Below, in pieces: positions 6,320 through 16,200 of a stretch of 61,276 bases of DNA. Position 1 is the first letter of the stretch; each line of letters opens with the position of its first letter. Under the pieces are notes generated by a model, which made no database searches, had not been told where the DNA came from, and saw only the letters and a program-made list of their open reading frames with translations. A program made the position numbers and the translations under genes. Origin of the DNA: Bacillota bacterium (GTDB lineage Bacteria; Bacillota; Clostridia; Christensenellales; SZUA-584); assembly GCA_023410595.1 (NCBI GenBank), contig JAEYPO010000028.1, forward strand, positions 1 through 61,276. Direction: 5' to 3'.

Positions 6320-7540
6320 ATGGGACTTGCTTCCCCGCCCGGGGCCTCCGGCGGGCAAAGTCCGCATTCAATGCTTCCCCGACTGGGGTCCCCGGCGAAC
6401 AAAGTTCGCCAAGGGTGGTTAAAGGGGAAGTGGCGCAAGGCGCCGATATGGTCAAGTAGCGTCACCCTTCAGTCGCCAAAGGCGACAGCTCCCCTCATAG
6501 GGGCGCCTATATAAGGAGCTCCCGCATAAGCTTCCCCTCTCAGGGGAAGTGGCGCATAGCGCCGATAGGGTCTTGTTCTACGCATCTTACATGCTCTCCA
6601 TTCGGGCGGTCAAAGACCGCCCCTACACACGCCAAAGTCTCTTTTTTGCGTAGGGGCGTCCTTCGGACGCCCGCATCTTTGGCGACAGCTCCCCTCACAG
6701 AGGAGTCTATATCAAGTTTAATCCCGGCATAAGCGGCTACATTCAAAGCTTCCCCTTTCAGGGGAAGTGGTGCGAAGCGCCGATAGGGTCTGGTTCTACG
6801 CATCTTACATGCTCTCCATTCGGGCGGTCAAAGACCGCCCCTACACACGCCAAAGTCTCTTTTTTGCGTAGGGGCGTCCTTCGGATGCCCGCATCTTTGG
6901 CGACAGCTCCCCTTACAGTGGAGCCTATATCAGGTTTAATACCGGCATAAGTATTCAAAAGCGTGTCTGAACTCAATGCTTCCCCTTATAGGGGAAGTGG
7001 CGCATAGCGTCGATAGGGTATTCCCCTTATAGGGGAAGTGGCGCGAAGCGCCGATAGAGTCTGGTTCTACGCATCTTACATGCTCTCCATTCGGGCGGTC
7101 AAAGACCGCCCCTACACACGCCAAAGTCTCTTTTTTGCGTAGGGGCGTCCTTCGGACGCCCGCATCTTTGGCGACAGCTCCCCTCACAGGGGGGTCTATA
7201 TCAGGTTTAATACCGGCATAAGCGGCTGCATTCAATGCTTCCCCGCCTGCGCCCCCCGGCGAACAAAGTCCGCATTCAATGCTTCCCCGACTGGGGTCCC
7301 CGGCGAACAAAGTTCGCCAAGGGTGGTTAAAGGGGAAGTGGCGCAAGGCGCTGATAGGGTCTGGTTCTACGCATCTTACATGCTCTCCATTCGGGCGGTC
7401 AAAGGCCGCCCCTACACACGCCAAAGTCTCTTTTTTGCGTAGGGGCGTCCTTCGGACGCCCGCATCTTTGGCGACAGCTCCCCGGCTGGGGTCTCCGGCG
7501 GACAAAGTTCGCTCAATGGTGGGCAAAGGTCGGTGTCCCT
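6320..7540. repeat. Composite repeat cluster (families A, A', B, C, D)
   Basis: About 1.2 kb without genes. Four long copies (from about 6530, 6750, 7020 and 7320) each combine a family B hairpin (CTTCCCC-AGGGGAAG, then GGCGC-GCGCC-GATAGGGT), a TTCTACGCATCTTACATGC stretch, family A' (GGGCGGTCAAAGACCGCCC), CACGCCAAAGTCTCTTTTTT, and family A plus ATCTTTGGCGACAGCTCCCC. Family D (CCGGCGAACAAAGTTCGCC) is inserted at 6385-6410, 7255-7320 and near 7485. Long frames across the block (for example 6936-7634 minus) merely translate the repeats. Confidence 0.9.
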
Positions 7541-7574
7541 GAGCCCGGCAATACAGTGCAGCTAATAATTTCAG

Positions 7575-7644
7575 AAAAATAACAGGGAGTTCTGTACGCC
7601 CCGCCGACCTTAAAGCCCGGCAGACCCCGTACAAAGCTCCCTGT
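7575..7644 (-). terminator. Long terminator after the chemoreceptor gene
   Basis: On the minus strand ACAGGGAG pairs with CTCCCTGT across about 45 bases containing a second stem, and is followed by TATTTTTCT. It lies 35 bases after the stop at 7679. Confidence 0.7.
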
Positions 7645-7678
7645 AAACTTATCCTCTTTTATGCGGCCGCCTTCGTTC

Positions 7679-9307
7679 TCAGGCTTTGAGCCTGAACTTC
7701 TTCACGAGGCCTTTAAGCGTCTCGGCCTGCCCCGAAAGCTCCTCCGAAGCCGCCGCCGCCTGCTGCGACGTCGCGGTGTTCGTCTGCACTACTTCGTTCA
7801 TCTGCTCTATGCCGCGGTTCACCTGCGCAATCGCGCTTGCCTGTTCATTAGACGCCTCGGCTATCTCGCCGACGAGCTTTGCGGCTTTTTCCACGTCTTC
7901 CACTATTGCCGAAAGCGCTCCCGCCGTCTCGTCCGCAATCTTCCTGCCCGCTTCCGTCTTATGTATGGAGCCCTCAATAAGCCCCGTCGTTTCCTTCGCG
8001 GCGCCCGCGCTGCGGGCCGCCAGGTTCCTCACCTCATCGGCCACGACAGCGAAGCCCTTGCCGTGCACGCCCGCCCTCGCCGCTTCCACGGCGGCGTTGA
8101 GCGCAAGTATGTTAGTCTGGAACGCTATATCGTCTATTACCTTTATTATCTTTGAAATGTCCTGAGACGCTTCGCTTATCTGCGCCATCGCCTGCTGCAT
8201 TTCCTTCATATGCTCGTTGCCGCGCGCCGCGCCTTCCTTTGCTGCGCTCGTCAGCTCGTTGGCTCTGCCCGCGCTCTCGGCGTTCTGCTTCGTCTGCTGC
8301 GATATCTGGGTGAGTGAAGCGGTAAGCTCCTGTATGGCGCTCGCCTGCTGCGTCGCCCCTTGTGATATCTCCTGGCTGCCGTCAGAAACCTGCTTCGTGC
8401 CTTCGGAAACCTGGTCTGCCGCTATGTTTATCTCGGACATTACGCCGCTTAAGGACTGCGCTATGCCGTTTATCGAGTTTTTCAGATGTACAAAGTCTCC
8501 CCTGTATTCCGAGGCGATACAAGCGCCGAGGTTGCCCTTTGACATCTCCTCCAGCACCGCAGACATCTCGCCTACATACCCCGCTATAGCGTCCACAGCG
8601 CGCTTAAAGCTTAAGTTTATCTCCTTGAAGTTCTTATTCTCGCCCTCGGTATATTTATCTCCCTCGGCTACTCCAAACTCAAGCTTTAAGTTGCCCTGCT
8701 CGAGCTGCTTTAGGTTTTCCGCTATCTTTTTCACCTCGGCGACGCTGTACTCCGCGCCGCGAACCCTCGCCGTTATGTCCTGCACTACCTCTATGTGGCC
8801 TATGCGGTTGCCTTTTTTGTCGAGTATATACGACGTGTCAACCTGGAAGTCCATGCCCGTCTGCTTGAACGCAGTCTGCAAATCGCCGTTTCTAAGGCGC
8901 TCTATGCCGCAGTTCGCGGTACGGCAGATTTCGGCGTTCCAGTTCTCGCACTGCTTGCCCAGTACGTCCTTTCTCTTTATGCCCAGCATGTCCTCCACCG
9001 GCTTGTTGATAAACGTCCAGTTCATGTCCGAGTCGGTAACGGATATCGGAAACGGTATCGAGTCCAGCATGCTTTCATACCAGTGCAGCCTGTTCCTTAT
9101 GCTTACTCCCATAACCACGGGGAAAATCACGGCCGCCGCCGCTATGGCAAACATTATGCAGCCTGTGATGATTACAGGCGCGCCTTTGATGCCCGCCCCC
9201 AGCATTACCGCGATGGCGTATATACCAAGCGCCAGCGACATTGCCAGCACAGTAACGAAACCGCCAATAAGTTTCCCCTGAATCCTCATGTTGGCCTTCC
9301 CTTTCAT
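7679..9307 (-). CDS. Methyl-accepting chemotaxis protein with Cys-containing PAS domain
   Basis: A membrane chemoreceptor of about 542 residues. Two close membrane helices (roughly residues 12-37 and 43-67) leave almost no external domain. A cytoplasmic PAS domain (about 73-185) follows, then HAMP-like segments (about 205-290) and the methyl-accepting domain with the conserved tip IDDIAFQTNILALNAAVEAA and ADEVRNLAARSA. The PAS domain has three cysteines in GKQCENWNAEICRTANCG, a spacing suggestive of a metal or haem ligand set. It should sense an intracellular or membrane signal and pass it to CheA, but no che genes are nearby. The ATG at 9307 has GGGGGG upstream; 9289 is an equal alternative. 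Confidence 0.92.
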   Translation of the reverse strand: MKGKANMRIQGKLIGGFVTVLAMSLALGIYAIAVMLGAGIKGAPVIITGCIMFAIAAAAVIFPVVMGVSIRNRLHWYESMLDSIPFPISVTDSDMNWTFINKPVEDMLGIKRKDVLGKQCENWNAEICRTANCGIERLRNGDLQTAFKQTGMDFQVDTSYILDKKGNRIGHIEVVQDITARVRGAEYSVAEVKKIAENLKQLEQGNLKLEFGVAEGDKYTEGENKNFKEINLSFKRAVDAIAGYVGEMSAVLEEMSKGNLGACIASEYRGDFVHLKNSINGIAQSLSGVMSEINIAADQVSEGTKQVSDGSQEISQGATQQASAIQELTASLTQISQQTKQNAESAGRANELTSAAKEGAARGNEHMKEMQQAMAQISEASQDISKIIKVIDDIAFQTNILALNAAVEAARAGVHGKGFAVVADEVRNLAARSAGAAKETTGLIEGSIHKTEAGRKIADETAGALSAIVEDVEKAAKLVGEIAEASNEQASAIAQVNRGIEQMNEVVQTNTATSQQAAAASEELSGQAETLKGLVKKFRLKA

Positions 9308-9547
9308 TTGTGTTCCCCCCATATACTTATAATGTCTTTACAAAGAATTTTACATTACACGCTTATTCACTGCTGCGCTTAACATTCTGTCAGAAGCCGC
9401 GCTGTCCTGATTTAGGGCATATATTAAACTATCGTGATTTTCGCGCCGTATCTTTACATGTATTTATAAGCCATATGTTCCAGTGTTTACCGCCGCGTTG
9501 GCTCTTCCCGTCGCCTGCGCCGCCCCGGCATAATGCCCGCAAACAAA

Positions 9548-9576
9548 AAAGGGAGCCTCTCATTGAAGCTCCCTTT
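9548..9576 (-). terminator. Terminator of the S8/S53-like peptidase gene
   Basis: AAAGGGAGC pairs with GCTCCCTTT over an 11-base loop, with a T-run on the minus strand. It is nearly identical to the terminator at 13226-13255 after the SpoIID-like gene. Confidence 0.85.
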
Positions 9577-9588
9577 ATCTTATCTTGC

Positions 9589-12500
9589 CTATTGTCTTAT
9601 CACCGTTATAACATATTCCTTGGTGTTGCCCGCCTGCGCCGCTACGGTTACGCGCACCACGGCGCTCTGGCCGTTTGCCAGCACTACTTTTGTAGACGAC
9701 TTCTTCGCCCCGTCTATGTACACGGCCGCCTCATACCCCGCCGCCTTTGCGGATATCGACACGGAGCTTTTATTGGCGGGCAGTATTACGCTGTATTCCG
9801 TCAGCCCCGGGCTGAACCCCGGAGTAAGCCCGCTTGCCTTCAGCGATTTTAAGTTGGCGTCCTCCGAAATCTGACGCACGATGTTTATCGTATACGTTTT
9901 GCTTGCACCCGACTGCGCCACTACCGTGACGCGTACAGTCGTACTCTGTCCCGCCTGCAGTATTACCTTCTTAGATGACCTCTTGGCCCCGTCGAAGTAT
10001 ACTGTTGCCTTATAACCCACGGCCTTTGCGGATATGGTCACGGAGCTCTTGTTGACGGGCAGCGTTATAGTGTAATCCATAAGCCCCGGGCTGAACCCGG
10101 GAGACATACCGCTTGCCCTCAGCGTTTTCAGATCCGCGTTTGTGGACGGCGCGCGCACTACGTTTATCGTGTACGTACGCCTCGCGCCCGACTGCGCCTT
10201 AACCGTTATCTTTAACGTCTTCGACTGTCCGTTATTAAGCGATATCTTCTTTGACGCGGGCGATACTCTCGCCGCTTTGCCCGCTGCCGCGGCGACCCTT
10301 ATAGCCGTACTCTTCGTGTTCTCATCGAGCGTCAATGTGTAATTAAGCACATTCGGGTCGAAGGCTTGGCTCCATGTGCCTGCCGATGCGCTGAGCGAGC
10401 TTAAATAGTTGTTAGACGACTTTAAGCGCGTGACGGTGAATGTGTACGTCTTCGACTTCCTGCCCAGCGTTACCTTTACGCTTATCTTCGCGCTCTTGCC
10501 GTTCGCGAGAGATACAGTATAGCTTGAAACGGCCCGTTTGTTTATAGTCATCGTGGCGCCGTCATACTGCTTTATTGGGGTCAGCGTGAAGCTCCCTTCG
10601 TTCTCGCCTATGGTTATCTTATATTTTGTTACCGCCGGAGAGAACGGCCTGTTCCATAATCCGCACGACGAGATGGCGGTAGCTAGATAGTTGCTCTGAG
10701 CCTGCGCCGCCCAGTTAGCCGTGTATGTTCTGTCGCCTACAGAGCCCGCGGGTATAGTCACGCTCATCTGAGTACCGATTACATCAGTCCCACTCCAGCC
10801 CGCGAAGTTATACCCTAAACGTGTAGGGTTATTGAGCATTAATGACGAGCTTTCTATTGTATAGCTTAATGGATTAGCAGCCGAACCCCCTTGCAGATTA
10901 TATGTTATCGTATACGCAACAGGGGTCCACTTTGCATACAAGGTCATGTCTCCAGTAATTAGGTCAGCGAAATTCCATTGATTGATGCACGCGGCTTCTT
11001 TATACCACCCCAAACAGAAATAGCCTGTTCTTGTAGGTGCTGCGGGCATCGAGGTAGGGATGCCCATTTGTACATACGCAGGCGATACGGCGGTGCCTCC
11101 CGTGCTGTCGAATTTGACGCATTTCAACCACATTCCCACCGTCGCGTCAGCCCTGCCGTAGCCGTATACGTAATCATAACCGCCGCTGCCGAGATCACAT
11201 GTGGTATTCAGTATTGTCTGCCTAACCTGCGAGGCTGGCATCAGCGGGAACCGCGACCGCAGCAGCGCGGCCACCGCCGCTATATGAGGCGCGGCGGCGC
11301 TCGTGCCATTAAATTTGTAATTACTTCCGTCATAGCTGCCGAATCCGCCCGCGCCGGTTATATATACACCGTCTATACCACATATGTCGGGCTTTTGCCG
11401 CGTCTCGGTGAGCATCGTTACCGGCCCTCGGCAGGAGAAATCCTCTATAACTGCTGGACTGGCTGCGTTCAGAGCGCCGCAGCAAAGCACTCCGGGAACG
11501 GCGTTGTGGCCGAATATGGAATCCTCGGGTACTATGTTGTCGCTATACATAAACGTTCCGGAGCCGTCACAATAACCGTAAAGCTCCAGTATCCTGTCTT
11601 GTGCGCCCGGATTCTTATTTACCGCTATTAGTATTTCAACGGTGCTTCCGGTCGTGTTCTCATAAATTATACCTTCAATGGGGTCGTCATCCCCATCTTG
11701 CGTATCAATGCTCCAACTTATCAAATCGGCAGTATCGTAATCATATATCCCCATATCATAATCGTTCGCCGAACCGCCCATCGGGTCGTTCCATTGCAGT
11801 ATCACCCTTATTTCTCCCCCGTCTGAAACACGAGCGTAAAGATAGGTGGCCGAAGGGTCCGTACCGCCGCTGAAATCGTGCCATCCCCCGTCGTCGTGGT
11901 ACATCCCCTGATAATGCTCAGTCGCCATGTTGCCCGCCGAGGATACATACGTTATGTCTCGCGCCGTTATAAGATTTGTCACATGCTCCGCTACTATGCC
12001 GTCCTGAAAGAACGGCTGGGTTATCCAGGAAATATCGTCGCATATGACGCTGCATCCGGCATCCGCAAGCTCTGTTATCGCCTCGTTGAACGCCATGGTG
12101 TTCGTTCCGCAGTCGTGGAAGTAAAGGCTGACGCCGGGCGCTAAGTCGTGCACTATCTCCAGCATCGCCGTACCTTCGTCCCCGCCGCGGGAGTTGCTCA
12201 GCACCGTAACGGCAGACGGCAAATCGCCGCTCGCCACAGCGTTTGCCAGGTGGTCGACGCCGTCTGATATTATACCGACCTTTACGCCCGCACCGCTATA
12301 GCCCGTCGCCGCGCGCATCTGGTCGGCATTAAGCAGTGAATCACCCTGGCTCGTTACGGAGCCTGTATTGACCACCGGCGCAATCACCTCGGTTATATTG
12401 ATAACCTCGTCAAGCGCCGCAAGAGCTTCTATGTTGTTTAATGCCACATAGGCCGCTGCAAGTGCGTAGTCTTTGTCGCTATTTACTATCTGCGCGACAT

Positions 12501-13062
12501 AAGGCTTAATAACGTTAAAATCGCTGCCCTGCTTCATACGGATGTACACATAAAGGTATGTGCCCGCCGGCACGCTTTGAACGCTGTTCGTTACAGGCCC
12601 CTCCATTATCTGGCCCTGCTCCTTCATCTGCGCCATAAGCCCTTCTTTCGTGGCGCCTTCCGGCAGGAAGCTGTCGTTTACGAGTTGGAGTATGCTTGTC
12701 GAGAGTTTCTGCTCCGTGCCGCTCATGTGTTCCTTCAAAGCGCTTAATTCCAAAGCGTCGTCCTTAATGGCTGTTCCCGGTGTCTCCGTCAGAGCAGGCG
12801 TCTTTGATGGTTCGGGCGTATCCGTCGGGGCAGGCGTCTTTGATGGTTCGGGCGTATCCGTCGGAGTAGGCGTCTCCGTCGGCACAGGCGTCTCCGTCGG
12901 AGCAGGCGTGTCGGTGGGCTGCGGCTCCTCGGTCGTTTGCGGGCTCTCCGTTACCTGCGGCTCGCCGTATTCTGTGGTCTCGCCTTCCGCAAAAGAAGCG
13001 CCCGAAAAAGCGGAGAACAACAAAGCCGCGATAAGAAATGCGGCTATTAATCTCTTTATCAT
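9589..13062 (-). CDS. Secreted serine peptidase with InlB-type and cadherin-like modules
   Basis: A 1157-residue exported protein. It has a signal peptide (1-25), a Thr/Pro/Glu-rich linker with PTETP/PSKTP repeats (about 35-97), a subtilase-fold domain (about 255-630), two InlB/Listeria-Bacteroides repeats (about 648-785; GYNFAGWSG, GWYKEAAC) and four cadherin-like beta-sandwich repeats (about 790-1157). Candidate catalytic residues are Asp267 (ISDG) and Ser588 (NGTSAAAPH). The usual subtilisin HGTH motif is missing; instead GDEGTAMLEIVHD offers Glu302-x3-Asp306, and an Asp lies in ICDDISW (342-343). This resembles the Glu/Asp/Ser layout of sedolisins (S53). There is no sortase motif; the modules probably bind the cell wall or surface partners. 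GGAGG precedes the ATG. Confidence 0.88.
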   Translation of the reverse strand: MIKRLIAAFLIAALLFSAFSGASFAEGETTEYGEPQVTESPQTTEEPQPTDTPAPTETPVPTETPTPTDTPEPSKTPAPTDTPEPSKTPALTETPGTAIKDDALELSALKEHMSGTEQKLSTSILQLVNDSFLPEGATKEGLMAQMKEQGQIMEGPVTNSVQSVPAGTYLYVYIRMKQGSDFNVIKPYVAQIVNSDKDYALAAAYVALNNIEALAALDEVINITEVIAPVVNTGSVTSQGDSLLNADQMRAATGYSGAGVKVGIISDGVDHLANAVASGDLPSAVTVLSNSRGGDEGTAMLEIVHDLAPGVSLYFHDCGTNTMAFNEAITELADAGCSVICDDISWITQPFFQDGIVAEHVTNLITARDITYVSSAGNMATEHYQGMYHDDGGWHDFSGGTDPSATYLYARVSDGGEIRVILQWNDPMGGSANDYDMGIYDYDTADLISWSIDTQDGDDDPIEGIIYENTTGSTVEILIAVNKNPGAQDRILELYGYCDGSGTFMYSDNIVPEDSIFGHNAVPGVLCCGALNAASPAVIEDFSCRGPVTMLTETRQKPDICGIDGVYITGAGGFGSYDGSNYKFNGTSAAAPHIAAVAALLRSRFPLMPASQVRQTILNTTCDLGSGGYDYVYGYGRADATVGMWLKCVKFDSTGGTAVSPAYVQMGIPTSMPAAPTRTGYFCLGWYKEAACINQWNFADLITGDMTLYAKWTPVAYTITYNLQGGSAANPLSYTIESSSLMLNNPTRLGYNFAGWSGTDVIGTQMSVTIPAGSVGDRTYTANWAAQAQSNYLATAISSCGLWNRPFSPAVTKYKITIGENEGSFTLTPIKQYDGATMTINKRAVSSYTVSLANGKSAKISVKVTLGRKSKTYTFTVTRLKSSNNYLSSLSASAGTWSQAFDPNVLNYTLTLDENTKSTAIRVAAAAGKAARVSPASKKISLNNGQSKTLKITVKAQSGARRTYTINVVRAPSTNADLKTLRASGMSPGFSPGLMDYTITLPVNKSSVTISAKAVGYKATVYFDGAKRSSKKVILQAGQSTTVRVTVVAQSGASKTYTINIVRQISEDANLKSLKASGLTPGFSPGLTEYSVILPANKSSVSISAKAAGYEAAVYIDGAKKSSTKVVLANGQSAVVRVTVAAQAGNTKEYVITVIRQ

Positions 13063-13225
13063 TTTTTCTCCTCCAATATTCCGATTTCGAATATGTATAA
13101 ACTATTATATGGTATAGTTTGGGACGGTTTATATTAATGGTATAATTAAATATATTTTATCATATTATGTATACAAATTCAATTGACATTATTGCATAAT
13201 TATAGTCCGATGGTAAATCCCTACA

Positions 13226-13255
13226 AAAAAAGGAGCCTCTCATTGAAGCTCCCTT
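13226..13255 (-). terminator. Terminator of the SpoIID-like gene
   Basis: GGAGC-(N11)-GCTCC, with a G-U pair extending the stem, and a T-run on the minus strand. It is a near copy of the hairpin at 9548-9576. Confidence 0.85.
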
Positions 13256-13268
13256 TATCTTATCTTGC

Positions 13269-16200
13269 CTATTGCCTTATCACCATTATCAAATATTCCA
13301 TGCTATTACCCGCCTGCGCCGCTACAGTTACGCGCACCACCGCGCTCTGGCCGTTTGCCAGCACGACTTTTTTGGAAGACTTCCTTGAGCCGTCTATGTA
13401 CGCGACTGCCTTATACCCCGCCGCTCTTGCGGATATCGACACCGAGCTTTTATTGGCGGGCAGCACGACAGTGTAACGCGTGTTCCACGGGCTGAAGCCC
13501 GGGCTGAGGCCGCTTGCTCTTAAGCTTTTAAGACCTGCGTTCGTGGACGGCGCGCGCACTACGGTTATCGTGTACGTACGCCTCGCGCCCGACTGCGCCT
13601 TTACGGTTATCTTCACTGTCTTCGACTGCCCGTTATTAAGCGATATCTTCTTTGACGCGGGCGATACTCTCGCCGCTTTGCCCGCCGCGGCAACGGCCCT
13701 TATCGCCGTACTCTTCGTGTTCTCATCGAGCGTCAATGTGTAATTAAGCACATTCGGGTCGAAGGCTTGGCTCCACTCACCAGCCGATGCGCTGAGCGAA
13801 CTTAGATAGTTGTTGGACGACTTAGGCCTCGTTACGGTGAACGTATATGTCTTCGACTTTTTGCCCAGCGTCACCTTAACGCTTATCTTCGCGCTCTTGC
13901 CGTTCGCGAGATTGACGGTATAGCTTGAAACGGCCCGTTTGTTCATCGTCATCGAAGCGCCGTCGAACTGCTTAACAGGCGAAAGCGTGAAGCTTCCTTC
14001 GTTCTCGCCTATCGTTATCTTATAGCTCGTTACCGCCGGAGAGAAAGCGCGGTTTAAGTATCCGGACGACAGTCCCACGCCAGCGAGCAGGTTCGTCTGC
14101 GGCTGCTGCGCCCACCTCGCGTACAGCGTCGCGCTGCCCGTCACGGTGTACGGGAACGATACGCGCGCGCCCGCGCCGTCAAACCAGCCCTGGAAATTGT
14201 AGCCGTATCGCGACGTCGAAGGCTCGGCTATCGTTTCCCAGACTCCCCTCTTTACTGCCCCCACCGGTGTGCCGCCCTGCGCGTCGAAATTTATGTCGCA
14301 TACGTACGGCGCCCAGTTGGCCGTGTACTCCCTGCTGCCCGTCGAGCCCGCCGGTATCGTTACGCTCGCGGTGTTCCCTGCGAGCCCCGTCCCCGTCCAT
14401 CCGGCGAACGCGTAACCGGTTCTGGTCGGGTTATTAAGCGTAAAGCCGGGGCTCTCTATCGTGAAGCTGCCCGGATTGCTCACGGGGTTGCCGCCATTAA
14501 AGTTGTAAGATATGTAATACGTGACCGGCGTCCAGTTGGCGTAATACGCCCTGTTGCCCGAGCTTCCCGCGGGTATCGTCACGCTCGCGGTGTTACCCGA
14601 TAGTCCGGTGCCCGTCCATCCGGAAAACGCGTAACCGTTCCTTGAGGGGTTGTTAAGTGTAAAAGCGCCGCTCTCCACCGTGTAGCTTGCGGGATTGCCT
14701 GCCGAGCCGCCGCGCAGGTCGTAGCTTATCGCATACGGCGTGGGCGTCCACTTAGCGTAAATCGTTGTATTGCGCGTCACGATGTACGGGAACGTAACTT
14801 TGGACGTCAGCCCCGCGTCAAAGTACCACCCCTCCAGCGTGTAGTTCGGTTTTGACGTTGCGGGAGAGGACGCGATGCTGTCTGCATGATACAGCTGCGG
14901 CGCGGACACGGCGCTGCCGCCGTTAGTCTGATACGTAACGGCAATGGGTTCCCTTATAATAGGAATGCTGTCCGTCTGAACGAAGTTCGAAGCGACATAC
15001 CCGTACTGTCCGCCAAAGAATATCTTATGCCACGTATATCCGCTCCCTGTCGCAGCATTAAGCTGTACTACTTCCATCCTCGCGCCTATAGGCATAGTGC
15101 CCAATCTGTCGTACCCCATTCCATGCCCGCTTCTTACATTCAAAGGCGTAGGATCGCCGGAATCTTTAACTTTTGCGTTTGAGTGGTCGGGCAGCGTTGC
15201 AGGCGTAAGCGCCGGGGCTTCGTAGCCCTGCGTAGTCAGCGTAGTTCCCGGGTAATAGAAGCCGAGAATCTGGTCGTACGTCTGTCCTTCTCCGCCCAGC
15301 TCTACGCTTTTCGCGCGCTGTTGCGCGCCGCGCTGCGAGAGGCCAATAGCGCTTCCAAACCGCTTTTGAGATATGTTATAGCCTGTTGTCGTTTCACCGC
15401 TCTTTACGGGTGCAACGACAAACAGCGTCAGATTGCCCTTGAAAAATGCTTTGTAATCCGCAATACCGTTCGATGCGTCAAGATAGCGAAGGTCTAGCGG
15501 CACACTCGCTACGGTTGCGAAAGCGCCGCTCGCTGTTATTTGCACCGTAAAGCTGCCTGTAGCTACGCAACGGTCAGCACATACGCTGCCGCCCCCCGAA
15601 CGGCTATGATCTTCCATACCGCTTATATCGTAATTGTCCTCGGCCATTACAAGGCTGTTCACGCCCGTCAGCGTAAAGTCATCCCTTCCGGTCACGCTGT
15701 GTCCTAATGCCTGGAGCTGCCCGCTTTCAAATATCGCTTGCCGTATATACGCGTTTGCTTTATCAGCGTTCGGCTCACTGTCGCTTATATTGTCCGAGAC
15801 GGTTATAGGGTTTGACCCGTCTATAATGGTCGGAAAATATATAGTTTCAAAATAACTTTCCGGATTAGTTGCGTCACAATCGTCTTGCAGAATCCGGAAG
15901 TACGGTACGTCCGCGCTATTCCATAAATGAAGCGGTATATCCGTCCAGCCGCCGTTGGACGCTCCAAAAAGCCCTTCTATTACCTGCCCGTCATATGTAA
16001 GAACAGTCCTGGCGGTGCTTTCAACCGCGGTTTTTGAATTTGTTAAATCATTATAACCTTTGTACACCTGACTTTTCGTTGAATCGTATACGTCGAAAGG
16101 CTGCGACGGCCTGATGTGATATTCGGCATAGCTGCGCGATGCAACCGCCTGTGATTTCAGCGCATCAATATGAGAACCATTTTCCATCTCGCTGGGTACC

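Noticed and set aside
6540..7634. Several reading frames of 70-230 codons across the repeat cluster
   Set aside because: They translate the hairpin repeats themselves, lack ribosome binding sites, and contain the same peptide (for example RGAVAKDAGVRRTPLRKKET) in every copy.
8217..9281. 354-codon plus-strand frame opposite the chemoreceptor
   Set aside because: The Ser/Cys/Pro-rich product mirrors the Ala/Glu-rich chemoreceptor on the other strand; it has no domain or start signal.
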